Shown here one piece after another: positions 25,712-34,581 of a stretch of 47,801 nucleotides of DNA. A program made the position numbers and the translations under genes. Location: assembly GCA_030017685.1 (NCBI GenBank), contig JASEHH010000015.1, positions 1 through 47,801 on the forward strand, given 5' to 3'. How positions within the stretch are numbered: the first letter of the stretch is position 1; every line of letters begins with the position of its first letter. The notes under the pieces are model-generated. The model was given only the letters and a program-made list of their open reading frames with translations. It searched no databases and was not told the origin of the DNA. Source of the DNA: Thermodesulfobacteriota bacterium (GTDB taxonomy: Bacteria > Desulfobacterota > BSN033 > UBA1163).

Positions 25712-27217
25712 CAAAACCTCTTCCTTGGGGATTACCTTCCTCTTTTTTCCCAGTCCGGGGATGAGGGGGGAAATCAGCAGGAAGAGGGCAAGGATTAAAG
25801 AAGCCGCGGCCAGCGGCCTGACAAAAAAGATGGAAAAATCACCCTGGGATATGATTAAGGACTTTCGCAGGTTGTTCTCCATCAGCGGTCCCAGGACAAA
25901 GGCTAACACGAGGGGAGCGCCCTCGTAGCCAAATTTCTTCATCAAGTACCCCATGATTCCGAAGATGAGCATGATATAGATATCGAAGACCACGTTGTTT
26001 ACGCTGTAGACGCCGATCAGACAGAAGAGGAGAATCAGGGGAAAGAGGATCTTGTAAGGAACCTTGAGGACCTGAACCCAGATGGTGATCAGGGGCAGGT
26101 TGAGAATGAGAAGCATGATGTTCCCGATATACATACTGACGATGACTCCCCAGAATATGCCGGGATTTTGTTTCATCATTAAAGGGCCGGGAGTGACCCC
26201 ATGGATCATGAAGGCCCCGAGGAGCATGGCCATAATCACGTTGGGCGGGATGCCCAGAGTCATGAGCGGGATGAAGGCCCCTCCTGTTGCGGCGTTGTTG
26301 GCTGATTCTGGTCCAGCCACCCCTTCGATGGCCCCTGTCCCGAAACGCTCCGGGTGCTTGGATATACGTTTTTCGACGGCATAAGAAATAAAAGACGAAA
26401 TGACCGCTCCTCCTCCGGGAAGGATTCCCAGGAAGAATCCGAGAAGAGATCCTCTCGCAATAGGTCCTGTTGAGTCCCTCCAGTCTTTGACCGTGGGGAG
26501 AAGTCCTTTGACCCTTGTCTTGAGGACATTTCTTCGAACGACCTGCTCAATATTGAGCAGGACCTCAGAGACTCCGAAGAGGCCCATGACAACCGGCACC
26601 AGCCCCACCCCGTCTATTAACTCCATCTTTCCAAAAGTAAAGCGTGGGCGGGCATTGATGGAATCAAGGCCAACCAACCCCAGAATGATTCCGAAGGCTG
26701 CCATGACCAAGGCCTTTGACATGGATCCATGGGCCAGGTAGATCAGGATCGTGAGGCCCAGAACCATGAGCGTGAAATACTCCGGGGGCCCAAAGCGGAG
26801 AGCGAATTTAGACAGAGGAGGAGCCAGCAGCATCAGGCCGAGGATGGAGAGGGTGCCGGCAATAAACGAACCGAAAGCGGCGATGCCTAGCGCAGGGCCT
26901 GCGCGGCCCTGTTGGGCCATCTGGTAACCGTCAAGGCAGGTGACCACAGACGCCGCTTCTCCGGGTATGTTGACCAAAATGGATGTCGTCGATCCTCCAT
27001 ACATGGCTCCGTAATAAATTCCGGCGAGCATGATGATGGCCGCTTCCGGAGTGGCCTTGAAAGTAGTTGGAAGGAGCAGAGACATGGCCCCCACAGGCCC
27101 AATTCCGGGAAGAACGCCGACCAATGTCCCGATGAATACTCCGACGAAACAATAGAAGAGATTCACGGGCTGGAGGGCGACAGAGAAACCAATTCCCAGA
27201 TAATTCAAAAGTTCCAT
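25709..27217 (-). CDS. tctA: tripartite tricarboxylate transporter, large permease subunit
   Basis: This 502-residue protein is the large membrane subunit (TctA) of a tripartite tricarboxylate transporter, which imports citrate-like or other carboxylates. It has about a dozen hydrophobic stretches and the two family signatures, GTLVGVLPGIGPVGAMSLLLP at about residue 32 and GFFLGILPGGGAVISSFISY at about 258. The start lies three bases after the tctB stop, so translation is probably coupled. The last codons run into a thiolase remnant, but the length is normal for TctA. With tctB and tctC it forms a complete importer under the XRE-cupin regulator. Confidence 0.95.
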   Translation of the reverse strand: MELLNYLGIGFSVALQPVNLFYCFVGVFIGTLVGVLPGIGPVGAMSLLLPTTFKATPEAAIIMLAGIYYGAMYGGSTTSILVNIPGEAASVVTCLDGYQMAQQGRAGPALGIAAFGSFIAGTLSILGLMLLAPPLSKFALRFGPPEYFTLMVLGLTILIYLAHGSMSKALVMAAFGIILGLVGLDSINARPRFTFGKMELIDGVGLVPVVMGLFGVSEVLLNIEQVVRRNVLKTRVKGLLPTVKDWRDSTGPIARGSLLGFFLGILPGGGAVISSFISYAVEKRISKHPERFGTGAIEGVAGPESANNAATGGAFIPLMTLGIPPNVIMAMLLGAFMIHGVTPGPLMMKQNPGIFWGVIVSMYIGNIMLLILNLPLITIWVQVLKVPYKILFPLILLFCLIGVYSVNNVVFDIYIMLIFGIMGYLMKKFGYEGAPLVLAFVLGPLMENNLRKSLIISQGDFSIFFVRPLAAASLILALFLLISPLIPGLGKKRKVIPKEEVL

Positions 27218-27220
27218 ATC

Positions 27221-27682
27221 TTATCCAATTCCCAGAAATCCCTTGGGAAGCGGACTCCTCAGCCAAAGATGGAAGACTCCGTATGCAGCTAACGTGCTGA
27301 TAATGGCTCCCAGAATCGCCCATGACCATCTCTGGGGTTCCACTGCTTTGAAAAGGAAGATGAGCAGAAGGATTGTGCTCAGGATAAACCCCAGGGGAAC
27401 AAAGACGTAAGCATAGAGCAAGAGTGCGACCAGGATGGAGACCACCTTCTTCCACCGGATCCCGGTCCAGAGGATTTTTAGCTCTCCGGCAACGGCCGTT
27501 TCCTTCATCGCCCGGATAAAGATGCCAAGGGATAGCCCGATCATGATGATTCCCACCCAGAAGAACATGAACCCGGATCCCGGATCGTGAAGGGTTCCCA
27601 GATCCAGGCCATATCCTCCAGAGCAGATCCCGATGCCCATGGCCATCCAAAAGAGAGAACTGATGATGTCTCTTTTTTTCAC
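27221..27682 (-). CDS. tctB: tripartite tricarboxylate transporter, small membrane subunit
   Basis: This protein of about 153 residues has four hydrophobic segments (IISSLFWMAMGIGICSGGYGL, FMFFWVGIIMIGLSLGIFI, VVSILVALLLYAYVFVPLGFILSTILLLIFLF, WAILGAIISTLAAYGVFHLWL), as in TctB. The start is taken as the GTG at 27682, 14 bases after the tctC stop with a GAGG site. A longer ATG frame would overlap the end of tctC by about 50 bases and adds a charged tail unlike the family. The gene lies between tctC and tctA, the normal order. TctB helps the large subunit but its exact role is not known. Confidence 0.88.
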   Translation of the reverse strand: MKKRDIISSLFWMAMGIGICSGGYGLDLGTLHDPGSGFMFFWVGIIMIGLSLGIFIRAMKETAVAGELKILWTGIRWKKVVSILVALLLYAYVFVPLGFILSTILLLIFLFKAVEPQRWSWAILGAIISTLAAYGVFHLWLRSPLPKGFLGIG

Positions 27683-27696
27683 CTCAACCTCAACTC

Positions 27697-28671
27697 TTAA
27701 TCCTTTTTCAGCCCCATTTTTTCCATATTCTCCTTTTCCTCTTCGCACAATTCCTTCACGTATTTTGCGTAATCTTCGGAATTTTTATAAAAGGGCTCCA
27801 TATCAAACTTCTCCAAAATTTTCTGGTAGGCAGGGTCCTCCATCCCTTTCTTAAAAGCATCGTGAAGGGTCTTGACGATCTTGGGGTCCGTTCCCTTAAC
27901 CCCTGCGATGCCGAAAGGAGAGTTGGAGACAATTCCGTAGCCCAGCTCTTTCAAAGTGGGAACATTGGGGTATTTCTTGGTCCGCTGATTTCCCCAGGTC
28001 ACCAGAAGGCGAAGTTCACCGGCATCGACCTGAGGAGCCCATCCGGAAGCATCAGCGGCAGCGACGACATGACCGCCCAAAACTGCTGCGACTGACTCTG
28101 CCGTCCCTTTCATTGGGACCTGGATCCATTTGATCCCATGTTTGCGTGCGAACATTTCCATGGTGACATGCAGGGAAGTCCCGGCTCCAGGGGTGGCGTA
28201 AGTGACTTTTCCGGGGTTTGATTTGGCATAGGCGACGAACTCATCCCAGGTCTTCCAGGGTGCATCCTTCCTGACGACCACCCCAAAGGTATAGCCGGTC
28301 AGATGGATGATATAGGTAAAATCTTTCAATGGATCCCAGGTTGCCTTCATCATATAGGGATAGCGGAATACGGTGATGGGTATTTGAGAAACCATATAGC
28401 CATCCGGTTTGGCAGTGGCGACCATGGTCGCCGGACCGACTGTCCCGCCTCCTCCGGCTTTATTCTCTGCGACCACTGGTTGACCCAGATATTTGCTGGT
28501 GGTCTCCGCCAGAACTCGCAGGGATACGTCCGTTGCCCCACCCGGGGCCCAGGGAACGATGAAGGTCACCGGCTTCACAGGGAAGTCAGCAGCGACTGCA
28601 GGAACAGCAGAAAACCCAAAAATAATTGCGATCACCCATAATAGAATTCCTCTTTTCATCCTTTTTTCCAT
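27697..28671 (-). CDS. tctC: tripartite tricarboxylate transporter substrate-binding protein (Bug family)
   Basis: This 324-residue periplasmic receptor starts with a signal peptide (KRGILLWVIAIIFGFSAVPAVAA) and the Bug-family opening DFPVKPVTFIVPWAPGGATDVSLRVLA. VVAENKAGGGGTVGP and GTSLHVTMEMFA are further family segments that close around a carboxylate ligand. AAGGAGG lies six bases before the ATG at 28671. It is the first transporter gene after the XRE-cupin regulator, 60 bases downstream with a GC hairpin in between, so the regulator and importer share a promoter. The ligand is unknown. Confidence 0.94.
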   Translation of the reverse strand: MEKRMKRGILLWVIAIIFGFSAVPAVAADFPVKPVTFIVPWAPGGATDVSLRVLAETTSKYLGQPVVAENKAGGGGTVGPATMVATAKPDGYMVSQIPITVFRYPYMMKATWDPLKDFTYIIHLTGYTFGVVVRKDAPWKTWDEFVAYAKSNPGKVTYATPGAGTSLHVTMEMFARKHGIKWIQVPMKGTAESVAAVLGGHVVAAADASGWAPQVDAGELRLLVTWGNQRTKKYPNVPTLKELGYGIVSNSPFGIAGVKGTDPKIVKTLHDAFKKGMEDPAYQKILEKFDMEPFYKNSEDYAKYVKELCEEEKENMEKMGLKKD

Positions 28672-28706
28672 GGTCTTCCTCCTTTCTTTGAATAGGTTTT
28701 TTCCGG

Positions 28707-28734
28707 CCCCCCCCGTCCCTCCAACGGGGGGTTA
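28707..28734 (-). terminator. GC hairpin after the XRE-cupin gene (attenuator or terminator)
   Basis: Reading leftward from the TAA stop, CCCCCCGT pairs with ACGGGGGG across a seven-base loop. No T-run follows, so it may reduce rather than stop transcription into tctC, or stabilise an mRNA end. Confidence 0.45.
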
Positions 28735-29346
28735 TCTTCTATAGTCCAGCACTAACTCACCGAGAGGGGATTTGTTATTCTCTCCCGGACAGATGACCAT
28801 AAAGGCTTTTACTGGTTTATTGCTAATGGTCTTTCCTTCATGAGGGATGCTGGCATCGAAATAGATACAGTCCCCTTTCCTGATGATCAATGTTTGATCC
28901 CCGTGTTTGAATTTCATCGCCCCTTCCAGTATAAAAAGAAATTCTTCCCCGGGATGAGAAAAGCTAACCTTCTTTGCCGTACGCTTATTCGTCGTATAGA
29001 GGATAAAAGGCTCCATCAACTTCTCTTTGCGTTTGTAGGCGAGCGCCTCATAAATATATCCGAACTGGGCGCCCCCTCGATCATATTGCCGGCGTTCGTT
29101 TTTTCGCACCAGAATGATCGGGAGGTTTTCATCCTGGTCGTTGAAGAAAGAGGTGATCTTGGTGTTCAGGGCCTTGGCGATGGTAAACAGAGTGGAAACA
29201 GGGGATGAGACCTTGCCATTTTCGATTTTTGAGAGAAGACTCTTGGAAAGGTTCGTTTGCGAAGATAGTTCTTGCAGGGTCATGGTTTGCTTCAGGCGGG
29301 CCGAACGTATTCTTTTGCCGATATCCTGCTCAGGAGGGGTGGACAT
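28732..29346 (-). CDS. XRE-family regulator with cupin sensor domain
   Basis: This 204-residue regulator has an N-terminal XRE helix-turn-helix (IGKRIRSARLKQTMTLQELSSQTNLSKSLLSKIENGKVSSP, residues 9-50). A C-terminal cupin domain follows (FSHPGEEFLFILEGAMKFKHGDQTLIIRKGDCIYFDASIPHEG, about 128-172). The cupin metal-ligand pattern is only partly kept (HPGEE then PHEG), so it may bind a small ligand with or without metal. GGAG precedes the ATG at 29346. It has its own promoter and is followed by tctCBA, and is divergent from the DUF362 gene. It probably controls both in response to a substrate of the importer. Confidence 0.92.
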   Translation of the reverse strand: MSTPPEQDIGKRIRSARLKQTMTLQELSSQTNLSKSLLSKIENGKVSSPVSTLFTIAKALNTKITSFFNDQDENLPIILVRKNERRQYDRGGAQFGYIYEALAYKRKEKLMEPFILYTTNKRTAKKVSFSHPGEEFLFILEGAMKFKHGDQTLIIRKGDCIYFDASIPHEGKTISNKPVKAFMVICPGENNKSPLGELVLDYRR

Positions 29347-29392
29347 CGTGATGCTCCGTTTCTTAAAATTAAATTTATTTTAATGTAGGGAA

Positions 29393-29421
29393 ACTTTATC
29401 CAAAGGGAATTTTTCTGTCAA
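29393..29421 (-). promoter_or_regulatory. promoter of the regulator-tctCBA unit
   Basis: On the minus strand TTGACA (29416-29421), a 17-base spacer and TAAAGT (29393-29398) lie about 47 bases before the ATG. Confidence 0.65.
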
Positions 29422-29469
29422 GAGAAAAAGTTTCTAATCGTTGTAATCGTTTCATAATCCGCACAATCA

Positions 29470-29499
29470 GAGATTTCTGGGTTTTTTTGGAAATCTCAA
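29470..29499. promoter_or_regulatory. inverted repeat between divergent promoters
   Basis: GAGATTTC and GGAAATCTC flank a T-rich spacer midway between the two promoters. It is a candidate operator for the XRE-cupin regulator. Confidence 0.45.
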
Positions 29500-29508
29500 A
29501 CATTTTAT

Positions 29509-29537
29509 TTGACACACTTTCCTGCATAGGATATTAA
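29509..29537 (+). promoter_or_regulatory. promoter of the DUF362-ligase unit
   Basis: TTGACA (29509-29514), a 17-base spacer and TATTAA (29532-29537). The expected transcript start near 29544 leaves room for a ribosome site only before the GTG at 29570, not the ATG at 29552. Confidence 0.65.
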
Positions 29538-29569
29538 ATAAACGATTAAAAATGAACGGGGGATTGAAT

Positions 29570-30892
29570 GTGCTAAAGCCAATCGTTTCGATTGTGCGTT
29601 ACGAGAAGCCCTTGGAATCGGTTCGCAAGGCAGTTGATTTATCCGGAGGTCTGGACCATCTACCCGGCAAGGCAAAAGTCTTTATTAAGCCCAACATCGT
29701 CTTTTGGACCCGCACCACCCCTTTTCCAAAATGGGGAGTGATCACTACCTCCCGGGTTATCGAGGATATGGTGATCCTCCTCAAAGAACGGGGAATCAAT
29801 GAGATCACCATTCTGGAAGGAATCACAACTTTTGACCCAAAGGATACGGAGACGCCTGCTCATGCCTTTGAGAGCCTTGGCTACAATGTCCTGAAAGGAC
29901 GTTATGGTGTAAAGACTTTAAACATTTTTGAAAGGCCTTTTAAGAAGCTCGACCTGGGAGCCGGGGTTGTGCTCAACTTCAATGAAGACATCCTCCAGAG
30001 CGATTTCGTAATCAATTTTCCCGTCCTCAAGACGCATGCCCAAACCGTGGTCAGCCTTGGGATCAAGAACATAAAGGGTCTGATCGATGTTCCATCACGA
30101 AAGAAGTGTCACAGCCCCCATCCTAAAAAGGATCTGGATTATATGGTGGCGAGGCTTGCCAATAAACTTCCTCCTTCTTTTACTCTTTTAGACGGGATTT
30201 ATACGGCTGAGCGGGGGCCGTTTTTTGAAGGAAGGCTCAGGAGGAGCAATATCCTGATCGCCTCTTCTGATATTTTTTCCGTCGATAAGGTGGGGGCCAA
30301 GGTTCTGGGATATGATCCATCAGAGATTCCCCATCTGGTTCATGCGGGTCAGGATCTGGGGAGACCTCTTGATTTATCCGATGTGGATGTGGTGGGAGAG
30401 AAGATCGAGGCTGTAGCCTCTTACCATGAACACGCCTTTCCTTACACGGAGGATGGATCTCTTCCCAAGCCCCTCGAAAAGTTAGGAGTCAAAGGCCTCT
30501 CCTATCCGAAATACGATCATACAATCTGTACCTATTGCTCAGGTTTCACTACGATTATGCTTATGGCCATTGCCAATGCCTGGAGAGGAAAACCCTGGGA
30601 CGAGGTAGAAATCCTGACCGGCAAGAGGATGAAGCCCACACCAGGAAAGAAGAAGACGATCTTGTTAGGGAAATGCATGGTTCAGGCCAATAAGGACAGC
30701 TCTGATATCCAGGAGATGATTGCCGTGAAAGGATGTCCTCCGGACCTGGGAGAAGCCCGGGATGCCCTACGACAGGCAGGAATTGACGTGAATCCAGCTT
30801 TCTTTGATAATATGGATATGGCGGCCGGATTCTTCATGAAGAAATTCGAAGGAAAACCCGAGTTCGACGAATCTTTTTTCAGAATCGTTTAG
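29570..30892 (+). CDS. DUF362-domain protein with conserved cysteines
   Basis: This protein of about 440 residues belongs to the DUF362 family, whose biochemical role is unsettled. The family core is clear (KVFIKPNIVFWTRTT, SDFVINFPVLKTHAQTVVSLGIKNIKGLID, LLDGIYTAERGPFFEGR, NILIASSDIFSVDKVGAKVLGYDP). The C-terminal part has cysteines at about residues 320 and 323 (TICTYCSGF), then in GKCMVQ and KGCPPD, which together could bind an iron-sulfur cluster. GTG at 29570 is preferred because GGGGGA lies before it and the promoter leaves almost no leader for the ATG at 29552; that ATG remains possible. It is followed after 25 bases by a long-chain acyl-CoA ligase gene. No signal peptide is seen. Confidence 0.85.
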   Translation: MLKPIVSIVRYEKPLESVRKAVDLSGGLDHLPGKAKVFIKPNIVFWTRTTPFPKWGVITTSRVIEDMVILLKERGINEITILEGITTFDPKDTETPAHAFESLGYNVLKGRYGVKTLNIFERPFKKLDLGAGVVLNFNEDILQSDFVINFPVLKTHAQTVVSLGIKNIKGLIDVPSRKKCHSPHPKKDLDYMVARLANKLPPSFTLLDGIYTAERGPFFEGRLRRSNILIASSDIFSVDKVGAKVLGYDPSEIPHLVHAGQDLGRPLDLSDVDVVGEKIEAVASYHEHAFPYTEDGSLPKPLEKLGVKGLSYPKYDHTICTYCSGFTTIMLMAIANAWRGKPWDEVEILTGKRMKPTPGKKKTILLGKCMVQANKDSSDIQEMIAVKGCPPDLGEARDALRQAGIDVNPAFFDNMDMAAGFFMKKFEGKPEFDESFFRIV

Positions 30893-30917
30893 AAACAGAT
30901 CATACAGGAGAAAAACA

Positions 30918-32726
30918 ATGAGCCATGAAACCCTTCTGACTTATTTCCAAAAGCATGTCAAAGAGCATCCTGATCAAGTAGCCATCCGGCACAAAGATTA
31001 TGGGATTTGGCACGATGTCACCTGGAGGCAATATGGAGAAAAGGTTAGACAGGTGGCCATGGGGCTCATCAGCCTCGACTTTAAAAAAGGGGAATGTGTT
31101 TCCATCATCAGTGAAAACCGACCGGAATGGGTCTATGCCGATTTTGGAATTATGTCTGCAGGGGGGGTAACGGCAGGCGTTTATGCAACCAATTCGCCGG
31201 AACAGTGTGGCTATATTGTCCAGAACTCTGGATCGAGATTCTATTTCGCAGAAAATGAGGAGCAATTTGACAAGACCCTCAAATTCAGGAAGGACACTCC
31301 TTGCCTGGAAAAGGTCATCGTCATGGAGATGGAGGGGTTGAAACGTTTCAAAGACACCCTGTTGATGAGTTTCGATGATTTGCTGAGGATGGGGAAAGAG
31401 TATGATGAGAAACATCCCGGTCTATTTGAACAGCGATTGAGTGAAGTGAAGCCTGATGACTTAGCGGTCCTCATCTACACCTCTGGCACAACCGGTCCTC
31501 CCAAAGGAGCCATGCTCACTCACAGTAACCTCCTCTATATGAGTGAGGCGATGGAAGAAGCCAATCCAATTCGTGATGGGGATGAAACCCTTTCTTACCT
31601 CCCTCTCTGCCACGTCTTCGAACAGCTCTTCACCGTGATGATCAATGTCCGTTTTGGGACGGTTTGCAATTTCATCGAGAGTCCCGATACGGTTATGGAT
31701 AACATGAAAGAGGTTTCACCAACCGTCACCTGTGGGGTCCCCCGGATCTGGGAAAAATATGCCTCCGGCATCATGATTCGAATGTCCGATGCCACCTGGC
31801 TTAAACGCATGATCTTCAAAGCCTCCATGGGAATCGGAATGAAATATGCCGGCCTGAAATTGAACTTTAAACCCATCCCCTTATACCTGAAGACGGCTTA
31901 CTTAGCCGCTTATGTGGCTGTTTTCCGAAAGCTGAAGGAACGATTGGGATTTGATCGTGTGAGGGTTGCCTACTCCGGAGCCGCTCCCATCTCACCCGAT
32001 GTCCTGAAGTTTTTCAATGCCATTGGCCTTCCACTCGTGGAAGGATACGGCCAGACTGAAGGGACGGGGGTGACGAGCGTAAGTCAAAAAGGTCGGCTTA
32101 AAATTGGAAAAGTCGGACAACCCCTCCCCGGTGCGGAGGTGAAGATTGCAGAGGATGGAGAAATCCTTGTAAAAGGCCCGGGCATCTTTAAAGGTTATTT
32201 TAAAAACCCGGAGGCAACCGCAGAGACACTTAAAGATGGGTGGCTCCACTCCGGAGATGTGGGAGAGCTGGATGCGGATGGGTTTTTAAAGATCACCGAC
32301 CGGAAGAAAGACTTGATCATCACCGCGGGGGGAAAGAATATCGCTCCACAGAATATTGAGAATCAATTGAAATTCAGCTCTTATATCAATGATGCGGTGG
32401 TGATCGGAGATCGCAAGAAGTTTCTGGTGGCCCTCATCGCCATCGATGAAGAGAATGTGATCAAGTATGCCCAGGATCACAAGATCCAATTTGGAACCTA
32501 TGGAAGCCTGACCCAGGCTCCGGAGATCAAGCAATTGATTCAGACGGAAGTGGACCGGGTCAATAAGTCCCTTGCTCAGGTGGAACAGGTCAAGAAATTT
32601 GCGATCATCCCCAAGAAGCTCTATGAGGAGGATGGTGAGGTGACCCCCACGATGAAGGTGAAGCGGAAATCCATCAACGAGGCTTATAAGGATATTATCG
32701 AGAAGATGTATAAGGGAGGAGAATAA
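30918..32726 (+). CDS. long-chain AMP-forming acyl-CoA synthetase (FadD15-like)
   Basis: This 602-residue ligase activates fatty or related acids to CoA esters. Motifs are LIYTSGTTGPPKGAMLTHSN at about 180, GYGQTEGTG at about 374, GWLHSGDVGEL, the hinge TDRKKDLIITAGGKNIAPQNIE and the catalytic Lys near the C-terminus in VTPTMKVKRK. The length and the GKNIAPQ hinge fit the long-chain class more than the short-chain ligase at 15439. The start has an AGGAG site. It is co-transcribed with the DUF362 gene. This is the second acyl-CoA ligase of the window, linked to a different importer (tctCBA) than the first. Confidence 0.93.
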   Translation: MSHETLLTYFQKHVKEHPDQVAIRHKDYGIWHDVTWRQYGEKVRQVAMGLISLDFKKGECVSIISENRPEWVYADFGIMSAGGVTAGVYATNSPEQCGYIVQNSGSRFYFAENEEQFDKTLKFRKDTPCLEKVIVMEMEGLKRFKDTLLMSFDDLLRMGKEYDEKHPGLFEQRLSEVKPDDLAVLIYTSGTTGPPKGAMLTHSNLLYMSEAMEEANPIRDGDETLSYLPLCHVFEQLFTVMINVRFGTVCNFIESPDTVMDNMKEVSPTVTCGVPRIWEKYASGIMIRMSDATWLKRMIFKASMGIGMKYAGLKLNFKPIPLYLKTAYLAAYVAVFRKLKERLGFDRVRVAYSGAAPISPDVLKFFNAIGLPLVEGYGQTEGTGVTSVSQKGRLKIGKVGQPLPGAEVKIAEDGEILVKGPGIFKGYFKNPEATAETLKDGWLHSGDVGELDADGFLKITDRKKDLIITAGGKNIAPQNIENQLKFSSYINDAVVIGDRKKFLVALIAIDEENVIKYAQDHKIQFGTYGSLTQAPEIKQLIQTEVDRVNKSLAQVEQVKKFAIIPKKLYEEDGEVTPTMKVKRKSINEAYKDIIEKMYKGGE

Positions 32727-32727
32727 A

Positions 32728-32846
32728 TAACAATGTCAAATGTCAAAATCCGAATGTCAAGGGAATGTCAAATTCTAAAGACAAAAGATTTTGAAATTTG
32801 AACTTTGAGCTTGATTTGGCATTTGAACTTTGACATTTGACATTAA
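32728..32846. repeat. quasi-palindromic intergenic element (ATGTCAAA words)
   Basis: Between two converging genes, AATGTCAAATGTCAAAATCC and further copies of ATGTCAA on the left face TTTGAACTTTGACATTTGACATT on the right. It can form a long imperfect hairpin and may serve as a bidirectional terminator. There is no gene. Confidence 0.7.
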
Positions 32847-32847
32847 G

Positions 32848-33615
32848 TTACCGCCATCTTTTCTTTCTTTTCCACCTCTGGTATCCTTTGGCCGATTCCT
32901 CGGAGCGGATGCCCAGGTAGAATTCTTTGACATCCTCGTCTTCTAAAAGGATATTGGGAGCATTGGCCGCCACGATCCTTCCACTCTCCAGCACAAAGGC
33001 ATAATCCGAGATCTTCAGCGCCATCTTCGCATTCTGTTCTACGAGGAGGATCGTTGTCCCTTCCCCGTTGATCGTCTTGACGATTCTGAAGATCTCCTTG
33101 ACGAGAATAGGGGAGAGCCCAAGAGAGGGTTCGTCCAGCATCAATAATTTGGGCCGGGTCATCAGCGCCCTGCCGATGGCCAGCATCTGCTGTTCCCCGC
33201 CGCTCAGGGTGCCGGCCCACTGGTCCTTCCTCTGGGAAAGAATGGGGAAGTGGCTGATCACGCGCTGGTGATCCTCTTTGACCCCCTTCTTATCCTTTCG
33301 GGTATAAGCCCCCATCTTTAAATTTTCGTCCACACTCAATTCTGGAAAGACCTCTCTTCCCTCCGGAACATAGGAGATGCCGAGGTGGACGATATCCTCC
33401 GCATCCTTTCCATCGATCCTCTTCCCCATGAATTCAATGGTCCCTTTATCCGGCTGATCCTCGAGGAGTCCCATGATCGTTTTGAGGATGGTCGTCTTTC
33501 CGGCGCCATTGGCTCCAAGGATGGAGATGATCTGCCTCTCCTGAACCTCGAGGGAGACTCCCCTGATCGCCATAATCAAACCATAAAGGGTTTCAATGTT
33601 TTTTACTTTAAGCAA
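32848..33615 (-). CDS. livF: branched-chain-type ABC transporter ATP-binding protein LivF
   Basis: This ATPase of about 255 residues powers the liv importer. It has Walker A GANGAGKTT, Q-loop region, signature LSGGEQQMLAIGRAL, Walker B LLMLDEPSLGL and the switch His region LLVEQN of LivF proteins. The start is a TTG at 33615 because GGAGG lies eight bases upstream and the protein then begins MLKVKNIETLYG like its family; the longer TTG frame would translate that site. The C-terminus has a basic tail (KGYQRWKRKKRWR) that is longer than usual. It is the last gene of the livMHKGF unit, 170 bases after livG. Confidence 0.94.
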   Translation of the reverse strand: MLKVKNIETLYGLIMAIRGVSLEVQERQIISILGANGAGKTTILKTIMGLLEDQPDKGTIEFMGKRIDGKDAEDIVHLGISYVPEGREVFPELSVDENLKMGAYTRKDKKGVKEDHQRVISHFPILSQRKDQWAGTLSGGEQQMLAIGRALMTRPKLLMLDEPSLGLSPILVKEIFRIVKTINGEGTTILLVEQNAKMALKISDYAFVLESGRIVAANAPNILLEDEDVKEFYLGIRSEESAKGYQRWKRKKRWR

Positions 33616-33783
33616 TCCTTTACCTCCGAACGTCAAATAAAGGCACGTTTATAGGTTAAGGTTACGAAGCCCGTTTCGGTTACCGGTAACGGTTACGTAA
33701 AAAGAATTAAAAGACGACAACCATAGCCTTTTATTAACGATACGGGCATCGTGACCATGACCGTATGACGAAACCCTTATTTT

Positions 33784-34569
33784 CTAAGCAACTTTTTCTT
33801 CCTCTCCGAGATAAGCTTTCAGGACTTCAGGATGTCTCTGAATCTCCTCCGGCAGCCCTTCCGCTATCTTTTCTCCAAAATTGAGAGCCAGGATGCGATC
33901 TGAAACATCCATGATCAGATTCATGTCGTGTTCCACGAGAAGGACGGTGATCCCGAGATCGTCCCGTATATCCTGAATAAAAAAGATCATATCCTTTTTT
34001 TCTTCGAGGTTCATTCCCGCGGAAGGTTCATCGAGGAGAATGAGTTCAGGCTCTAAGGCGAGGGCGCGGCCCAGTTCCACCAGTTTGCGGGTTCCATAAG
34101 GAAGGTTGATGACAAACTGATTTCTGGCGGCCTGCAATTCGAGAAAGTCGATCACCTCCTCGACCTTTCCTCTATGCTCGATCTCTTCTTTTGCGGCTTT
34201 CGAGTTTTTATAGATGAAGGTCGCGCCTCTCCAGACTCCGATTTTCATGTGGAGGTGGCGCCCCAGCATCAGGTTATCCATTGTGGACATATGGGAGAAG
34301 AGCTCAATGTTCTGAAAGGTCCTGGCAATCCGTTTTCCGGCAACCTGATGAGGTTTGAGATGGGTGATCTCTTCTCCTTTAAAGGAGATCTTTCCGGAAT
34401 TGGGCGGATAGATTCCGCTGATGCAATTGAAGATGGTGGTTTTTCCCGCCCCATTCGGTCCGATGATCGAATAGATAGCGCCTTTCTCGACTTCAAAACT
34501 CACATTGTTGACGGCTTTGATGCCACCAAAAGCAATGGTCAGACTTTCAATTTTTAGGATAGAGGCCAT
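33784..34569 (-). CDS. livG: branched-chain-type ABC transporter ATP-binding protein LivG
   Basis: This 261-residue ATPase partners LivF. It shows Walker A GPNGAGKTT, the LivG-type RTFQNIELFSHMSTMDNLMLGRH insert, Walker B LILLDEPSAGMN and LLVEHDMNLIM. The signature motif is degenerate (LPYGTRKLVELGRAL rather than LSGGQ), which is common in LivG. The ATG at 34569 has no clear ribosome site, and a 200-base mobile element lies immediately upstream, separating it from the binding-protein gene; the insertion may have removed the original leader. The ABC pair would energise uptake through LivH and LivM. Confidence 0.94.
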   Translation of the reverse strand: MASILKIESLTIAFGGIKAVNNVSFEVEKGAIYSIIGPNGAGKTTIFNCISGIYPPNSGKISFKGEEITHLKPHQVAGKRIARTFQNIELFSHMSTMDNLMLGRHLHMKIGVWRGATFIYKNSKAAKEEIEHRGKVEEVIDFLELQAARNQFVINLPYGTRKLVELGRALALEPELILLDEPSAGMNLEEKKDMIFFIQDIRDDLGITVLLVEHDMNLIMDVSDRILALNFGEKIAEGLPEEIQRHPEVLKAYLGEEEKVA

Positions 34570-34581
34570 ATTATTTACTAA

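Noticed and set aside
27683-27748. Longer tctB frame overlapping tctC
   Set aside because: It overlaps the tctC coding end and adds a charged tail; the GTG at 27682 has a GAGG site.
33637-33783. GGTTACCGGTAACGGTTACG segment between livG and livF as an operator
   Set aside because: It is palindromic but inside an operon with no promoter elements; more likely another intergenic repeat.
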